NCBI RefSeq assembly: GCF_020177595.1
Contig: NZ_JAHTBL010000012.1
Coordinates: 34,696-98,695 of the forward strand
From: Cognatishimia sp. MH4019
GTDB taxonomy: Bacteria; Pseudomonadota; Alphaproteobacteria; Rhodobacterales; Rhodobacteraceae
Direction: 5' to 3'
Length of the DNA: 64,000 nt
The notes below the pieces were generated by a model that saw only the letters and a program-made list of their open reading frames with translations, ran no database searches and was not told the DNA's origin. Below, piece after piece: positions 36,243 to 46,188 of the stretch. Position numbers and translations under genes: made by a program. The number at the start of each line of letters is the position of its first letter. Positions within the stretch are counted from its first letter, which is position 1.

Positions 36243-37286
36243 ATGAAGATGAACCCGCTGGGCCGCACTGGCCTGATGGTGAGCGAGCTGTGCCTCGGCT
36301 CGATGACCTGGGGCAGCCAGAATACCGAGGCTGAGGGTCACGCGCAGATTGATCGCGCGTTGGAGGCGGGCATCAATTTTGTCGACACCGCCGAGATGTA
36401 TCCGGTGAACCCGGTGCGTGCCGAAACCATTGGCCATTCCGAGCAGATCATTGGGGAGTGGTTTGCCAAGGGCGGCGCGCGCGACCGGATGATCCTTGCG
36501 ACGAAGCATTCAGGCGCAGGTCTGGGCTATGTTCGTGACGGTGCGCCGATTTCCTCGGCCACAATTGCAGAAACGGTTGAGGGTAGCCTGAAGCGGCTCA
36601 AGACCGATTATATCGACCTTTACCAGTTTCATTGGCCCAACCGGGGCGGTTACATGTTCCGCCAGAACTGGATGTTTGATCCGAGCGCGCAGGACAAAGC
36701 CACCACGATGGCGCATATGCAAGACGCGCTCGGCGCGCTGCAAGGCCTTGTAGATGCGGGCAAAATTCGCGCTTTCGGGCTGTCGAATGAAAGCGCGTGG
36801 GGCACAACGCAATGGCTGCTTAAATCCGATGAAGGTCATGGGCCGCGCGTGGCGTCGATCCAGAATGAATATTCGCTGCTCTGCCGGATGTATGACACCG
36901 ACCTGGCCGAGATGAGCCTCAATGAAGATGTGGGGCTTTTGGCGTTCTCGCCTCTCGCGGCGGGTTTGCTGACGGGTAAATATCAGAACGGCGCTGTGCC
37001 AAAAGGCAGCCGGATGGATCTGAACGGGGATCTGGGTGGGCGCAAGACCGATCGGGCTTTTGCTGCCGTGCAGGCCTATCTGGATATCGCGGATGTCTTT
37101 GGGCTTGATCCGGTGCAGATGTCACTGGCCTGGTGTCGCACGCGGCCCTTCATGACGTCAGCGATCTTCGGGGCCACCACGATGGAGCAACTCGACCGCG
37201 CGCTGGGCTCGGTCGAGGTCACGTTATCGGAAGAGGTTCTGGACGCGATCAACACGGCACATCGCGCCCATCCGATGCCCTACTGA
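36243..37286 (+). CDS. Aldo/keto reductase (Tas-like)
   Basis: NADPH-dependent TIM-barrel oxidoreductase, 347 residues. The catalytic tetrad is visible as Asp and Tyr in FVDTAEMYPV, Lys in ATKHSGAG and His in YQFHWPNRG. MKMNPLGRTGLMVSELCLG is the family start. The length and the MYPVN motif resemble E. coli Tas. An AAGGA ribosome site precedes the ATG. It converges on the cassette gene at 37280 with a 7-nt overlap. Confidence 0.9.
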   Translation: MKMNPLGRTGLMVSELCLGSMTWGSQNTEAEGHAQIDRALEAGINFVDTAEMYPVNPVRAETIGHSEQIIGEWFAKGGARDRMILATKHSGAGLGYVRDGAPISSATIAETVEGSLKRLKTDYIDLYQFHWPNRGGYMFRQNWMFDPSAQDKATTMAHMQDALGALQGLVDAGKIRAFGLSNESAWGTTQWLLKSDEGHGPRVASIQNEYSLLCRMYDTDLAEMSLNEDVGLLAFSPLAAGLLTGKYQNGAVPKGSRMDLNGDLGGRKTDRAFAAVQAYLDIADVFGLDPVQMSLAWCRTRPFMTSAIFGATTMEQLDRALGSVEVTLSEEVLDAINTAHRAHPMPY

Positions 37287-38287
37287 TCGGGATAAAGCGG
37301 CAGATCGGCCAGCGCCCCCAGCGGTTCGGTGGCGGTCGCTCCGGTCGAGATGCCGCCGCCCGTGACGATGCGCTTGAACTCGTCCTCGACCAGTTTGACC
37401 AACCGCGTTTTGTCGCGCTCAATCAGGTCCGGAGACAGATAGATTGCGGAGACAAGTGCGCCCTTGGCCTCTTCAGACAGGGTGCGGCGGCGCGTCTTCA
37501 ACGCATCGCGGAAGTGCTTATATCCTTCTGAAAGCTCGGGGATTTCGCCGAAATCGGCTTTGTGATCTGTGCGCCGCAAGGACAGCACGCAATAGGCTTC
37601 CTGCAGCGGTTTGCCCTTCCACAAAAGCTTGCGGTCGGTGGGATCAACGCTCAGATCGGCGACGGTGATCTTGTCTTTCGGCACCGCCACAAGCGCCATC
37701 AGTTCGCTGCGGCTGAGCGTCATGTCGGTATCCAGCGCCACCTCGATCTCGACATCTGCCGACTGGCCTGCGATCAAATCAAGCCCTTCCGTGATCAGCG
37801 GCAGAAACGGCTTTACGCTGCCGACGAAACTGATCCCCGCCTGATCGGAGACGTGGGTGACATAGTCCAGAACCGGGCTGAGCAGGTTGCCGGATTTCAC
37901 CGAAAATAGTCCCAGCTCCAGGCTGAGCGTCCCGCCACGCCATGGCACAGCGCCTAGCAATTGGCGTTCCACCGTGATGACCCGATCAAGGTTCTTGGGA
38001 TCGAGATCAGCCAGATTTCCGGGCTTTGTGATCGCGGCCAGTTCGGCGTTGGGTTCCCCATCGCGGGCCAGCGTGATGAAGCTGTAGATCATCCCGTGAA
38101 ACCGTGTCGTGAACTTGCGCGCCGCTTTGAGACGCAGGGATTCCACGAAGACCTCGACATAAACCTCATCAGGGGGCATCGGCTGCCCGGCGATCTTTCC
38201 GAGAGGGTCGGGCAGGTTGCGCACCAGCAGATAATCTGTCGGAGGCGCGCCTTTGATGCGCGTGAAAAGACGGTTCAGAAATCCCAT
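37280..38287 (-). CDS. Unrecognised protein, second gene of a two-gene cassette
   Basis: A 335-residue soluble protein with no signal peptide. I recognise no catalytic motif or family. The first 150 residues look beta-rich (VYVEVFVESLRLKAARKF, GGTLSLELGLFSVKSGN). Amphipathic helices follow, and the tail is charged and helical (YKHFRDALKTRRRTLSEEA). It starts 24 nt after the stop of the protease-fold gene on the same strand, so the pair is almost certainly cotranscribed. It could be a regulator, substrate or adaptor of that protein. It starts MGFLNRLFTRIK. The function is unknown. Confidence 0.65.
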   Translation of the reverse strand: MGFLNRLFTRIKGAPPTDYLLVRNLPDPLGKIAGQPMPPDEVYVEVFVESLRLKAARKFTTRFHGMIYSFITLARDGEPNAELAAITKPGNLADLDPKNLDRVITVERQLLGAVPWRGGTLSLELGLFSVKSGNLLSPVLDYVTHVSDQAGISFVGSVKPFLPLITEGLDLIAGQSADVEIEVALDTDMTLSRSELMALVAVPKDKITVADLSVDPTDRKLLWKGKPLQEAYCVLSLRRTDHKADFGEIPELSEGYKHFRDALKTRRRTLSEEAKGALVSAIYLSPDLIERDKTRLVKLVEDEFKRIVTGGGISTGATATEPLGALADLPLYPDQ

Positions 38288-38311
38288 GGCAGGGGTCCTC
38301 TCATCAGTAGT

Positions 38312-39514
38312 TCAGGGGAGGGTTTCGGGGGTCAAATCCATCGCGTGCAGGGCATTGGCGGCCCAGATCCAGTCGGTAAATTCCGGCATATCTCCGGGGG
38401 CGGAGTTCTCGAAGGCGAAGGCCAACACCTCATCGCCGAGCCGCAGCGCGCAGCCGCTGTCACCCGGGCTGGCCGCGAGGGTCGTTTGCACGCGCTGTTG
38501 GGTGTTGGGGCGTCTTTGTGCCAGCGATGGGTCTTGCGACTGGATATGTGTCGTCGCAAAGCCGGTTGTGGCCCCGTCAAACTCCACCGGGACATGTGGC
38601 GGCGGCCCATAGGCATCAGCGATCCGGGCTTTGCGCGCCGGGGGCGCCAGGCTGTCTGGCAGCGGAACGAAAGCCATATCGTGGACAGGGTTATGGGCCG
38701 CAACCTTGGCCGAATGCCCCCCCAGATCGACGGTCGCACCGGTTGGCCCGGTGCCATGCAGCGCCGCTGTGACCCCCAAAGTGCCACTGGCATCGCGGCA
38801 TAACAAACCCGCTGTCGACAGAGCGGGGGCAGCAACCGACAAGCACGGGTCGGGCAGCGCGAGCCGCTCCATCTCTGGCAAGCGGGTATAGGTAATTTCA
38901 GGGCGCGCAATAGCGAAGAGCTGCGCAATGCCGGTCACGCCACCGGAAAGGTAGATGCCAAGGGCCATGCGAGCTTGCGGATCGACAATATCTTCCAGCC
39001 TGTGTGCGGCTTCCAGCAAATCAGCGTTTGGGATCGCGATATCGCCAGTGATCAGCCGACTGCCCGAGACATCCTCAAGGCTTGGGCTCATGATAAAGAG
39101 CGTGGGCGGCAGATCGTAATCGCCCGGTGTCAGAACAAAGCGCGCGCCCTCGGCCAGATACTGCAACGCATCCGCCAAGATCTCGACCGCGAGAAGGCGC
39201 GTGCGTTCCAGTGTCAGCCCTTCGTTGCCGATCTCGCTGGCGGCGCGGTTACCAAGTTCGGTGCCGAAAAGCCTGTTGAACGGGTCCGGATCGCCCAGCA
39301 CACCTGACATGCTATCAGGCAGGGCAAGGCTGGGTTCTGGCCCCTCAAGATCATAGGCAAACTCACCAAACGGACCGCGCGTGAGCCGCCGGTTTGTGGG
39401 TCCGGCGGCGCCAAAGGGGCGGGGTGGACCATCCGGACGGTCCCGCACAGCGCGCTGCAGAACGTCTGTCAGAGTTCTCGGGCGCGGGTCGGGTGGTTCA
39501 AGAAAGTCTGTCAT
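38312..39514 (-). CDS. Protein with a C-terminal trypsin-like serine protease domain, first gene of a two-gene cassette
   Basis: A 400-residue protein with no signal peptide. Residues 100-210 are helical with no known motif. From about 235 a chymotrypsin-fold pattern appears: GLLCRDASGTLGVTAALHG with His253, then NPVHDMAFVPLP with Asp279, then SPGDSGCALRLGDEV with Ser353. The H-D (26) and D-S (74) spacings are close to HtrA-type proteases (about 30 and 75). The GDSG sequence supports an active site, but GDSG is followed by CA rather than the usual GP, so activity may be altered. No PDZ domain is present. The role, and whether the partner at 37280 is a substrate or regulator, are unknown. Confidence 0.65.
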   Translation of the reverse strand: MTDFLEPPDPRPRTLTDVLQRAVRDRPDGPPRPFGAAGPTNRRLTRGPFGEFAYDLEGPEPSLALPDSMSGVLGDPDPFNRLFGTELGNRAASEIGNEGLTLERTRLLAVEILADALQYLAEGARFVLTPGDYDLPPTLFIMSPSLEDVSGSRLITGDIAIPNADLLEAAHRLEDIVDPQARMALGIYLSGGVTGIAQLFAIARPEITYTRLPEMERLALPDPCLSVAAPALSTAGLLCRDASGTLGVTAALHGTGPTGATVDLGGHSAKVAAHNPVHDMAFVPLPDSLAPPARKARIADAYGPPPHVPVEFDGATTGFATTHIQSQDPSLAQRRPNTQQRVQTTLAASPGDSGCALRLGDEVLAFAFENSAPGDMPEFTDWIWAANALHAMDLTPETLP

Positions 39515-39591
39515 AAGGCAAGGTTAGCACCTTGCCCAAGCACACGTTTGAAGTTTTCGCTGCTCGTGAAAAACCCGTCAAACGGGCGTTT

Positions 39592-41373
39592 TCAAAGCGG
39601 CCAGAACACCAGAATGGCGGGGATCGAAACGCAGACCACAAGGATTTCCAGCGGCAATCCCATGCGCCAGTAATCGCCAAAGCCGTAGCCTCCGGGGCCC
39701 AGGATCAACGTGTTGTTCTTATGGCCAATCGGGGTCAGGAACGCGCAGCTTGCGGCGACCGCGACCGCCATGAGAAACGGGTCCGGGTTCACGCCCAATG
39801 ACGTCGCCATCTGAATGCCGACAGGTGCGGCGACGATGGTCGTCGCCGTGTTGTTCAGCACATCCGACAGCGTCATCGTCACAACCATCAGAACCGTCAG
39901 GATCATCCAGGCAGGCAACCCTTGGGTCAGGTCGACCAAGGCACCTGCAATCAACTCGGTCCCACCAGAGGTTTCCAGCGCCGCACCGAGCGGGATCATC
40001 GAGCCCAGCAAGACCACCACGGGCCATTCGATATGGCTGTAAAGCTCGGACAGCGGCACGATTTTCGACAGCACGAAAGCCACAACCACGATACCTAATG
40101 CGACAGGCAGATAGACCAGCCCCAGAGAAGCCGCGATCACCGCCGCGCCGAACATGCCGATGGCCCACCAGACCTTCTTGTCTTCGGTGACCGCCAGGCC
40201 GCGATCGGCCAAGGGCAGACAGCCCAGCCATTCGGTCACGTCATTGGCGCTGTCCTGTGGGACCAGCAAAAGCAGGATATCGCCCGTGCGAATAGGCGTT
40301 TTGCGGATCTGCTGGCGGATGGATTTACCCTGCCGTGAAATCCCCATCAACACCGTGCGCTGCCGCCACGCCAACCCGATAGACTGCGCCGTGCGCCCGG
40401 TCAGCCGGGATTGTTCCGTGACGACGACCTCGATCACCGCAAGCCCTTGGCCCTCGGCGCGCAATAATTCCTCGCGCTTGGCATCCGCAAAATCGAGGCT
40501 CTCTGCCGCGCGGTATTCATCCAGCGCATCTGGGGTGGCTTCTAGCACAAGCGCATCCCCGGCTTGCAGGCGGGTGCTGCCCGCCGTGCCGTAACGCCGC
40601 TTGCCCCCGCGCACGAGGCCCAGAATGGCGACGTCATTCTTTTCGGCGACCTCGTAAAGATCGCGCAGGCGTTGGTCGATCAGCTTGCTGTCCTCAGGGA
40701 TTGTCAGCTCGGCGATATACTCGGCGTAGTCCTCCATCGGGTCGCCGGCCTGATGCGTGCCGGTCCGCTGCGGAATGAAGCGCCAGCCGATCAGGGCGAC
40801 AAACGCCATGCCGGCAATCGCCGTGATCCCGCCTACGGGCGCGAAGTCAAACATCCGAAACGGCTCGCCCAGCGTGTCCTCACGGATTGTCGCGATGATG
40901 ATATTGGGCGGCGTGCCGATCAGCGTGACCATGCCGCCAAGGATCGTTGCAAAGCTCAGCGGCATCAGCGACAGCGACGGCGCGCGCCCGGCTTTGCGGG
41001 CGGTCTGAATGTCCACCGGCATCAGCAGCGCCAGGGCCGCGACATTGTTCATGAATGCCGACAGGACACCGCCGATCCCACCCATCAGCGCAATATGCGC
41101 ACCCAGACCGCGGCTGCTGTCCACCAATGTGCGCGTTATCAGGAAAACAGCGCCCGAACGCACCAGCCCCGCCGAGACCACCAGCACCAATGCAACCACC
41201 AAGGTTGCCGGATGTCCGAAGCCCGAGAACGCGTCGTCCTCGGGCACAACGCCCAGCACCACGCCGATCAACAATGCCGATAAGGCAACGATATCATAGC
41301 GAAATTTGCCCCAGAGCAGCATTCCGAAGACACCGCCAAAAAGGGAAAACAGGATAATCTGGTCACTGGTCAT
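39592..41373 (-). CDS. SLC13-family permease with two RCK (TrkA-C) domains
   Basis: A 593-residue inner-membrane transporter of the DASS/CitT-like superfamily. About five helices lead to two cytoplasmic TrkA_C-type regions (RLQAGDALVLEATPDAL and PIRTGDILLLLVPQDSA), and a second membrane half follows with PIGHKNNTLILGPGGYGF. Substrates of such permeases include sulfate and organic anions, so none is assigned. AAAGGCAG precedes the ATG. It stands alone between the protease cassette and the TRAP locus. Confidence 0.88.
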   Translation of the reverse strand: MTSDQIILFSLFGGVFGMLLWGKFRYDIVALSALLIGVVLGVVPEDDAFSGFGHPATLVVALVLVVSAGLVRSGAVFLITRTLVDSSRGLGAHIALMGGIGGVLSAFMNNVAALALLMPVDIQTARKAGRAPSLSLMPLSFATILGGMVTLIGTPPNIIIATIREDTLGEPFRMFDFAPVGGITAIAGMAFVALIGWRFIPQRTGTHQAGDPMEDYAEYIAELTIPEDSKLIDQRLRDLYEVAEKNDVAILGLVRGGKRRYGTAGSTRLQAGDALVLEATPDALDEYRAAESLDFADAKREELLRAEGQGLAVIEVVVTEQSRLTGRTAQSIGLAWRQRTVLMGISRQGKSIRQQIRKTPIRTGDILLLLVPQDSANDVTEWLGCLPLADRGLAVTEDKKVWWAIGMFGAAVIAASLGLVYLPVALGIVVVAFVLSKIVPLSELYSHIEWPVVVLLGSMIPLGAALETSGGTELIAGALVDLTQGLPAWMILTVLMVVTMTLSDVLNNTATTIVAAPVGIQMATSLGVNPDPFLMAVAVAASCAFLTPIGHKNNTLILGPGGYGFGDYWRMGLPLEILVVCVSIPAILVFWPL

Positions 41374-41513
41374 GCGTGCTGCCTTTCAGGGTGTCCACAC
41401 CCTAACCAGACCAATCCGGCGCGCAAGGAGTGAAAACACCCTTGCACATGCATAGGTATGCATTAACTTATCCTTGTGACCCAACGTAACCTGTCTTTGG
41501 GAGGAGACATCTT

Positions 41514-42479
41514 ATGCTCACAACATCCTTGAAAACCTTGCTGGCCGGTGCGGCCGCAATTGCGATGACAACGACCATCGCCTCTGCCGAGACGCGTTTG
41601 GCGTTTGGTGCGACCAACGCGCAGTCGGCGCATTACGCGTATTTTGCGGCACTCGCGAAAGTCGTGAACGAGGCCAACCCTGACTATCAAGCCTCTGTCG
41701 TCGAAACCGGGGCGACCGTGGACAACCTCAAGCGCATGGAGCGCGGCCAGCTTGATCTGGGGCTCATAACCACATCGGCGCTTTATCACGCCAATAACGG
41801 GATCAAGACATTCGACGGGGAACCCATCGAATCCAAGTTGCTTTGGGCCTATTCGCTCGCTCCGCAGAACGTCGTTGTTCGTCAGGATAGCGGGATCACC
41901 AGCTTTGAAGATCTTAACGGCGCGCGGTTTGGCCCCGGCCAACGTGGTTCTTCGACCGAAGCCACATCGCAGGACGTCATGGGCGTATTTGGCATCGAGC
42001 CTGATTGGGTGCGCGGGTCCAATGGCGAACTGGCCGCAGCGATCAAAGACAATCGTGCGACCGGCTTTATCAAATCCGCAGTGGGCACGTCTTTTGACGC
42101 GCTGACCACCGATATCGCGACGTTCACGCCGGTTCAGGTGCTGGGCCTCAGCGAAGAGCAAACCACCATGATCCGGGAGCAATTGCCCGAACTGTCCATC
42201 GTCGACATGCCTGGTGGTGAGATGGAGAACTCAGGTCCCTACACGACCTGGGGCTTCATGATCGGCGTGTCCGCGCGTCCCGATCTGCCTGAAGATGTCG
42301 CCTATAACATCGTCAAGGCCGTCATGGAGGATGAGGTCGAGCAAGCAACGGCGTTTCCCGCAGTCGAAGGCGCAAACCTGGCCGAGCTGACCCTGCAATA
42401 CGCGACCTCGCCGCTGCACCCCGGCGCGATCCGCTATTTTGAGGAAATCGGCCTGACCGTTCCCGACAACCTGCGCTAA
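41514..42479 (+). CDS. TAXI-family TRAP transporter solute-binding protein
   Basis: Periplasmic binding component of a TRAP (TAXI-type) transporter that delivers an organic acid to the fused permease encoded next. The signal peptide is MLTTSLKTLLAGAAAIAMTT and cleavage is probably after IASA. The 321-residue product has the TAXI pattern ARFGPGQRGSSTEATSQDV and later LPEDVAYNIVKAVMEDE. A strong GGAGGAGA ribosome site is present. A hairpin terminator lies between it and the permease gene, which may favour excess binding protein. The ligand is unknown. Confidence 0.9.
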   Translation: MLTTSLKTLLAGAAAIAMTTTIASAETRLAFGATNAQSAHYAYFAALAKVVNEANPDYQASVVETGATVDNLKRMERGQLDLGLITTSALYHANNGIKTFDGEPIESKLLWAYSLAPQNVVVRQDSGITSFEDLNGARFGPGQRGSSTEATSQDVMGVFGIEPDWVRGSNGELAAAIKDNRATGFIKSAVGTSFDALTTDIATFTPVQVLGLSEEQTTMIREQLPELSIVDMPGGEMENSGPYTTWGFMIGVSARPDLPEDVAYNIVKAVMEDEVEQATAFPAVEGANLAELTLQYATSPLHPGAIRYFEEIGLTVPDNLR

Positions 42480-42502
42480 ACCGTTGGCTACATGACAAAA
42501 CG

Positions 42503-42534
42503 GCCGCGCCCTGCACGGGGCGCGGCGGCTTTTT
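42503..42534 (+). terminator. Terminator or attenuator between TRAP binding protein and permease
   Basis: GCCGCGCCC-TGCAC-GGGGCGCGGC is followed by GGCTTTTT, 24 nt after the binding-protein stop and about 20 nt before the permease start. The strong stem and T tract fit a partial terminator that would lower permease relative to binding protein. Confidence 0.85.
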
Positions 42535-42554
42535 GACGAAAGAAAGCTCACGCG

Positions 42555-44477
42555 ATGCAGACCGATCCCGCCCCCGGAACCGAGCCTCCGCTGCCGGACA
42601 CGCTGCGCACCCGTGCGATTGCGTTTTTCAGCCTGGTGATCGGTCTTTTTGTCTTTTACACATCCTTTTTCGGCGCATTCGAAACCCTGATCCAACGCGC
42701 GATCTTCGTGGGAATGATTACAATCATGGGCGTGCTGCTGTTCCCGCTCGGGGAGGGCAGGCGGTGGCGCCCGCTTGGGGCCGCGCTTGATGGCGCGATG
42801 GCGCTCTTTGTGCTTGGATCGGTTGCTTACATCATCTCGAACTTTGAACGGATCATGGTCGAGCTGCCCTTCGCGGAAACGCTCGACATGGTGCTGGGAT
42901 TTGGCACGCTTCTCATAATCCTAGAGCTTGCCCGCCGCTCTGCCAGTCTGATTTTTCCGATCATCGTTGGCGGCATGGTGGCATATGCTTTCTTTGGCGA
43001 TGCCATCCCCGGCGCGTTCGGCCATCGCGGGTTTGGCGCGGGCTACATTACCGAGGTGATCTTCCTGTCTGACCGCGGCTTGTGGGGCATGCTGGTGTCG
43101 ATCGCCTCCACCACGCTGGCGGCCTTCATCCTGTTCGGCGCTTTGCTGCTTCACACCGGCGCGGGTCAGACCTTTTTCGATCTCAGTGCGCGGGCCGGGG
43201 GCAAAAGCCCCGGCGGAGCGGCTAAAATATCGACCATCGCGTCGGGTCTCTTCGGGTCGATCTCTGGCTCGTCGGTTGCGAATATTGCGACCACGGGCAA
43301 TTTCACGATCCCGCTGATGAAGCGCCTGAAATACCCCGCGCCCTTCGCAGGCGGGGTCGAGGCTGTTGCCTCTACCGGCGGGCAACTTGCGCCCCCGATC
43401 ATGGGGACCGCGGCTTTCGTGATGGCCGAACTGGTCGGCGTAAACTATTGGACGATCGCTGCTGTCGCCATCATGCCTGCCTTTCTGTTTTATCTGGGCG
43501 TCTTCGCGACGGTCCACATGATTGCCCGCAAGCGCAATCTGGGTGCCGTCGATGCGCAAGATTTGCCCGATTGGCGCGCGGCTTTGAACTGGCGGCGCAT
43601 GGCCCCAATCCTTGCCGGGATCATCGGGCTCGCCTACGGCATATGGAACGGCAACTCGATCCAATTGACCGCATGCTTCGGCATGATCGGCATCATTGTG
43701 GCCTATACGTTCGCCACACTGACAGGTGGCGGCAGCGTCAAAGAGGTGGTCCTGACCTTGATCCGCGCACTGCAAGACGGCGGCAAAGGCGTGGTGATTG
43801 TCGGTATATTGCTGGTGGCGGCACAGGTCTTTGTGTCGATGGTCAACCTGACCGGCGTGGGGGTTGCCGTGACCTCGCAGATCCTGAGCTTTGCAGGCGA
43901 TAACATCTGGCTGATCGCAGGCATCATGGCCATCGTTTGCTTGATCGCAGGTATGGGTCTGCCGACCTCAGCCGCATACGTTCTGGTCGCGGCCGTCTTC
44001 GCGCCTGTGCTGATCCAACAAGGCCTGGACCCGCTGATGGTGCATCTCTTCGTGCTCTATTACGCGGCACTTTCGGTGATCACGCCGCCTGTCTGCGTTG
44101 CCGTTTTTGTGGCGGCAACCATCGCCAAGGCTCCATGGCTGACGGTTGCCCGCGACACGCTTCGGTTGGGCGGCACCGCCTATGCGATCCCGATGCTCTT
44201 TATCGCCTATCCGGGTATGCTTTTGAACGGCGGGCCCGAACAAATCGCCCTCGCGCTGGCCTCTGGCATTGGCTTCACGCTCTCGATCGCAGCGCTCGCC
44301 GCTGGCCGCACTTTGCGCATAGCGGGGCCGGTCGCGCCGCTGGTCTGGATCACCCTCGCTGTGCTGGCGGCCATTCCGTCTTGGCTGCCAACCGTTATCG
44401 CGCTGGCAGGCCTCGTCGCAACAATGCGCTTGCCGCAACCCGCAACCGAGCCGCCAGACAGGATTGCACCCGCCTGA
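42555..44477 (+). CDS. TRAP transporter fused permease (TAXI type)
   Basis: A 640-residue inner-membrane protein that fuses the small (DctQ-like, 4 helices) and large (DctM-like, about 12 helices) TRAP subunits, as is typical for TAXI systems. The DctM signature appears in SGSSVANIATTGNFTIPLMK and GGQLAPPIMGTAAFVMAEL. The cytoplasmic N-terminus is short. It couples solute uptake to a sodium or proton gradient together with the binding protein at 41514. Confidence 0.92.
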   Translation: MQTDPAPGTEPPLPDTLRTRAIAFFSLVIGLFVFYTSFFGAFETLIQRAIFVGMITIMGVLLFPLGEGRRWRPLGAALDGAMALFVLGSVAYIISNFERIMVELPFAETLDMVLGFGTLLIILELARRSASLIFPIIVGGMVAYAFFGDAIPGAFGHRGFGAGYITEVIFLSDRGLWGMLVSIASTTLAAFILFGALLLHTGAGQTFFDLSARAGGKSPGGAAKISTIASGLFGSISGSSVANIATTGNFTIPLMKRLKYPAPFAGGVEAVASTGGQLAPPIMGTAAFVMAELVGVNYWTIAAVAIMPAFLFYLGVFATVHMIARKRNLGAVDAQDLPDWRAALNWRRMAPILAGIIGLAYGIWNGNSIQLTACFGMIGIIVAYTFATLTGGGSVKEVVLTLIRALQDGGKGVVIVGILLVAAQVFVSMVNLTGVGVAVTSQILSFAGDNIWLIAGIMAIVCLIAGMGLPTSAAYVLVAAVFAPVLIQQGLDPLMVHLFVLYYAALSVITPPVCVAVFVAATIAKAPWLTVARDTLRLGGTAYAIPMLFIAYPGMLLNGGPEQIALALASGIGFTLSIAALAAGRTLRIAGPVAPLVWITLAVLAAIPSWLPTVIALAGLVATMRLPQPATEPPDRIAPA

Positions 44478-44528
44478 CGCTTTCCTTTATAGGTCTGGCA
44501 ACGCGAGATATGATAGGACGTAAGGCAC

Positions 44529-45269
44529 ATGGCAGGCCATTCAAAATGGGCAAACATCCAGCACCGTAAGGGACGTCAGGACAAGCTGCGCTCTAAGCTT
44601 TTCTCGAAGCTGGCCAAGGAAATCACCGTGGCCGCGAAGATGGGCGACCCCGACCCGGACAACAATCCGCGCCTGCGGCTTGCCGTAAAGGAAGCCAAGT
44701 CGCAATCGGTGCCGAAGGACGTGATCGACCGCGCGATCAAGAAATCCCAAGGTGGTGATGCCGAAAATTACGACGAAATCCGCTATGAGGGCTACGGGCC
44801 GAATGGCGTTGCCGTGATCGTGGAAGCGATGACCGACAACAAGAACCGCACGGCCTCTACCGTGCGCTCCACCTTCACCAAGAACGGCGGTAATCTGGGA
44901 GAGACGGGGTCGGTCTCATTCATGTTCGAGCGCAAGGGCGAAGTGACTTACACCGCCGAGGCGGGTGATGCCGACACTGTCATGATGGCCGCGATTGAAG
45001 CGGGGGCCGAGGATGTCGAAAGCTCGGACGAGGGCCATACGATCTATTGCGCTGACACCGATCTGGGCGCGGTTTCCAGTGCTTTGGAAGCTGAGTTGGG
45101 CGAATCCGAGTCGACCAAGCTGATCTGGAAACCCACCACCACGACCGAGCTTGATCTGGACGGCATGCAAAAGCTGATGAAGCTGATCGACGCGCTTGAG
45201 GATGACGACGATATTCAGCGCGTGACGGCGAATTTCGAGGCCTCAGACGAGGTGCTGGAGCAGCTCTAA
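44529..45269 (+). CDS. yebC: YebC/PmpR-family transcriptional regulator / translation factor
   Basis: A widely conserved 246-residue protein with the family start [18 protein letters not shown], an RKVRSKLF-like helical segment and [14 protein letters not shown]. YebC proteins were annotated as regulators, and some members have been linked to relief of ribosome stalling. TAAGG precedes the ATG. The stop overlaps the convergent EamA gene by 4 nt. Confidence 0.96.
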   Translation: MAGHSKWANIQHRKGRQDKLRSKLFSKLAKEITVAAKMGDPDPDNNPRLRLAVKEAKSQSVPKDVIDRAIKKSQGGDAENYDEIRYEGYGPNGVAVIVEAMTDNKNRTASTVRSTFTKNGGNLGETGSVSFMFERKGEVTYTAEAGDADTVMMAAIEAGAEDVESSDEGHTIYCADTDLGAVSSALEAELGESESTKLIWKPTTTTELDLDGMQKLMKLIDALEDDDDIQRVTANFEASDEVLEQL

Positions 45270-46150
45270 GTCCCTGCCAGAGCCTGCTTTTTCGCCACAT
45301 GCTCGCGCCAGGCGATAAAGCTGACGGCGGCCATGATCAGCGCGCCACCCAGCACGACCCACGCATCAATTGCCTCGTTGAAAAATGCGGCGCCCAAGAT
45401 CACTGACCAGATCAATTGCAGGAATGTGACCGGTTGCGTGACGGCAAGCGGGGCCGCCACGAAGGCCAGCGTCATCGTGTAATGCCCCGCCGTGGCAAAG
45501 CAGGCGACAAGAAACAGCCAGCCCAGTTGTTCAATGGTAACCGGCACCCAGACCGCGTAGGCAAATGGCGCCAGCCCCAGCGTCACGAAGAGCGACAGCA
45601 TGCCGACGACAACCGCTGCGTTCACCTCTGTGCTCATCACTTTCATGATTAGATAGCCGCCCGCAAACATCAGCGCTGTGCCGAGCATCGCGATATGGCC
45701 GGGCGACAGCTCTCGAAAACCGGGCCGCAGGATGATCAACGCGCCGACAAGCGCGGCAACAATCGCAATGATCCTGCGGATCGCGATCTTTTCGCCCAGA
45801 AGCACAGCCGCTCCGATGGTCACGTAGATCGGCGAGAGGTAGTTCATCGCTGTCACCTCAGCGATGGTGATCTGCGTCATCGCGTAGAACCATAGGATGA
45901 CTGCACCCGTATGGAGCACGCCCCGGACGCCAAACAGGGTCATCTGACGACGGGTCAGATGCGCTTGCAGGATCGGGCGGATCATCGGGATGACGAAGAC
46001 AAGCCCCAGCAAATACCGCAAGAATGCTGCCTGAGCGGCTGGTACATCGCTGCCCACATGCTTGACGATGGCAGTCACGGCGACAAAGTTCAGCCCTGTC
46101 ATGATCTGCCAGAAAATTCCCGCCGCAGGGCGGTGTGTGCTTGGCTCCAT
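45266..46150 (-). CDS. EamA/DMT-family transporter
   Basis: A 294-residue membrane protein with ten predicted helices in two EamA repeats ([32 protein letters not shown]). The start at 46150 ([13 protein letters not shown]) is the family-like start, and the upstream open frame is not. It probably exports a metabolite; the substrate is unknown. It converges on yebC and lies behind argO on the same strand, 38 nt after its stop. Confidence 0.88.
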   Translation of the reverse strand: MEPSTHRPAAGIFWQIMTGLNFVAVTAIVKHVGSDVPAAQAAFLRYLLGLVFVIPMIRPILQAHLTRRQMTLFGVRGVLHTGAVILWFYAMTQITIAEVTAMNYLSPIYVTIGAAVLLGEKIAIRRIIAIVAALVGALIILRPGFRELSPGHIAMLGTALMFAGGYLIMKVMSTEVNAAVVVGMLSLFVTLGLAPFAYAVWVPVTIEQLGWLFLVACFATAGHYTMTLAFVAAPLAVTQPVTFLQLIWSVILGAAFFNEAIDAWVVLGGALIMAAVSFIAWREHVAKKQALAGT

Positions 46151-46188
46151 GCGCTGACCTGACCGCAAAGCGCGTGGCCGCGCAAGCC

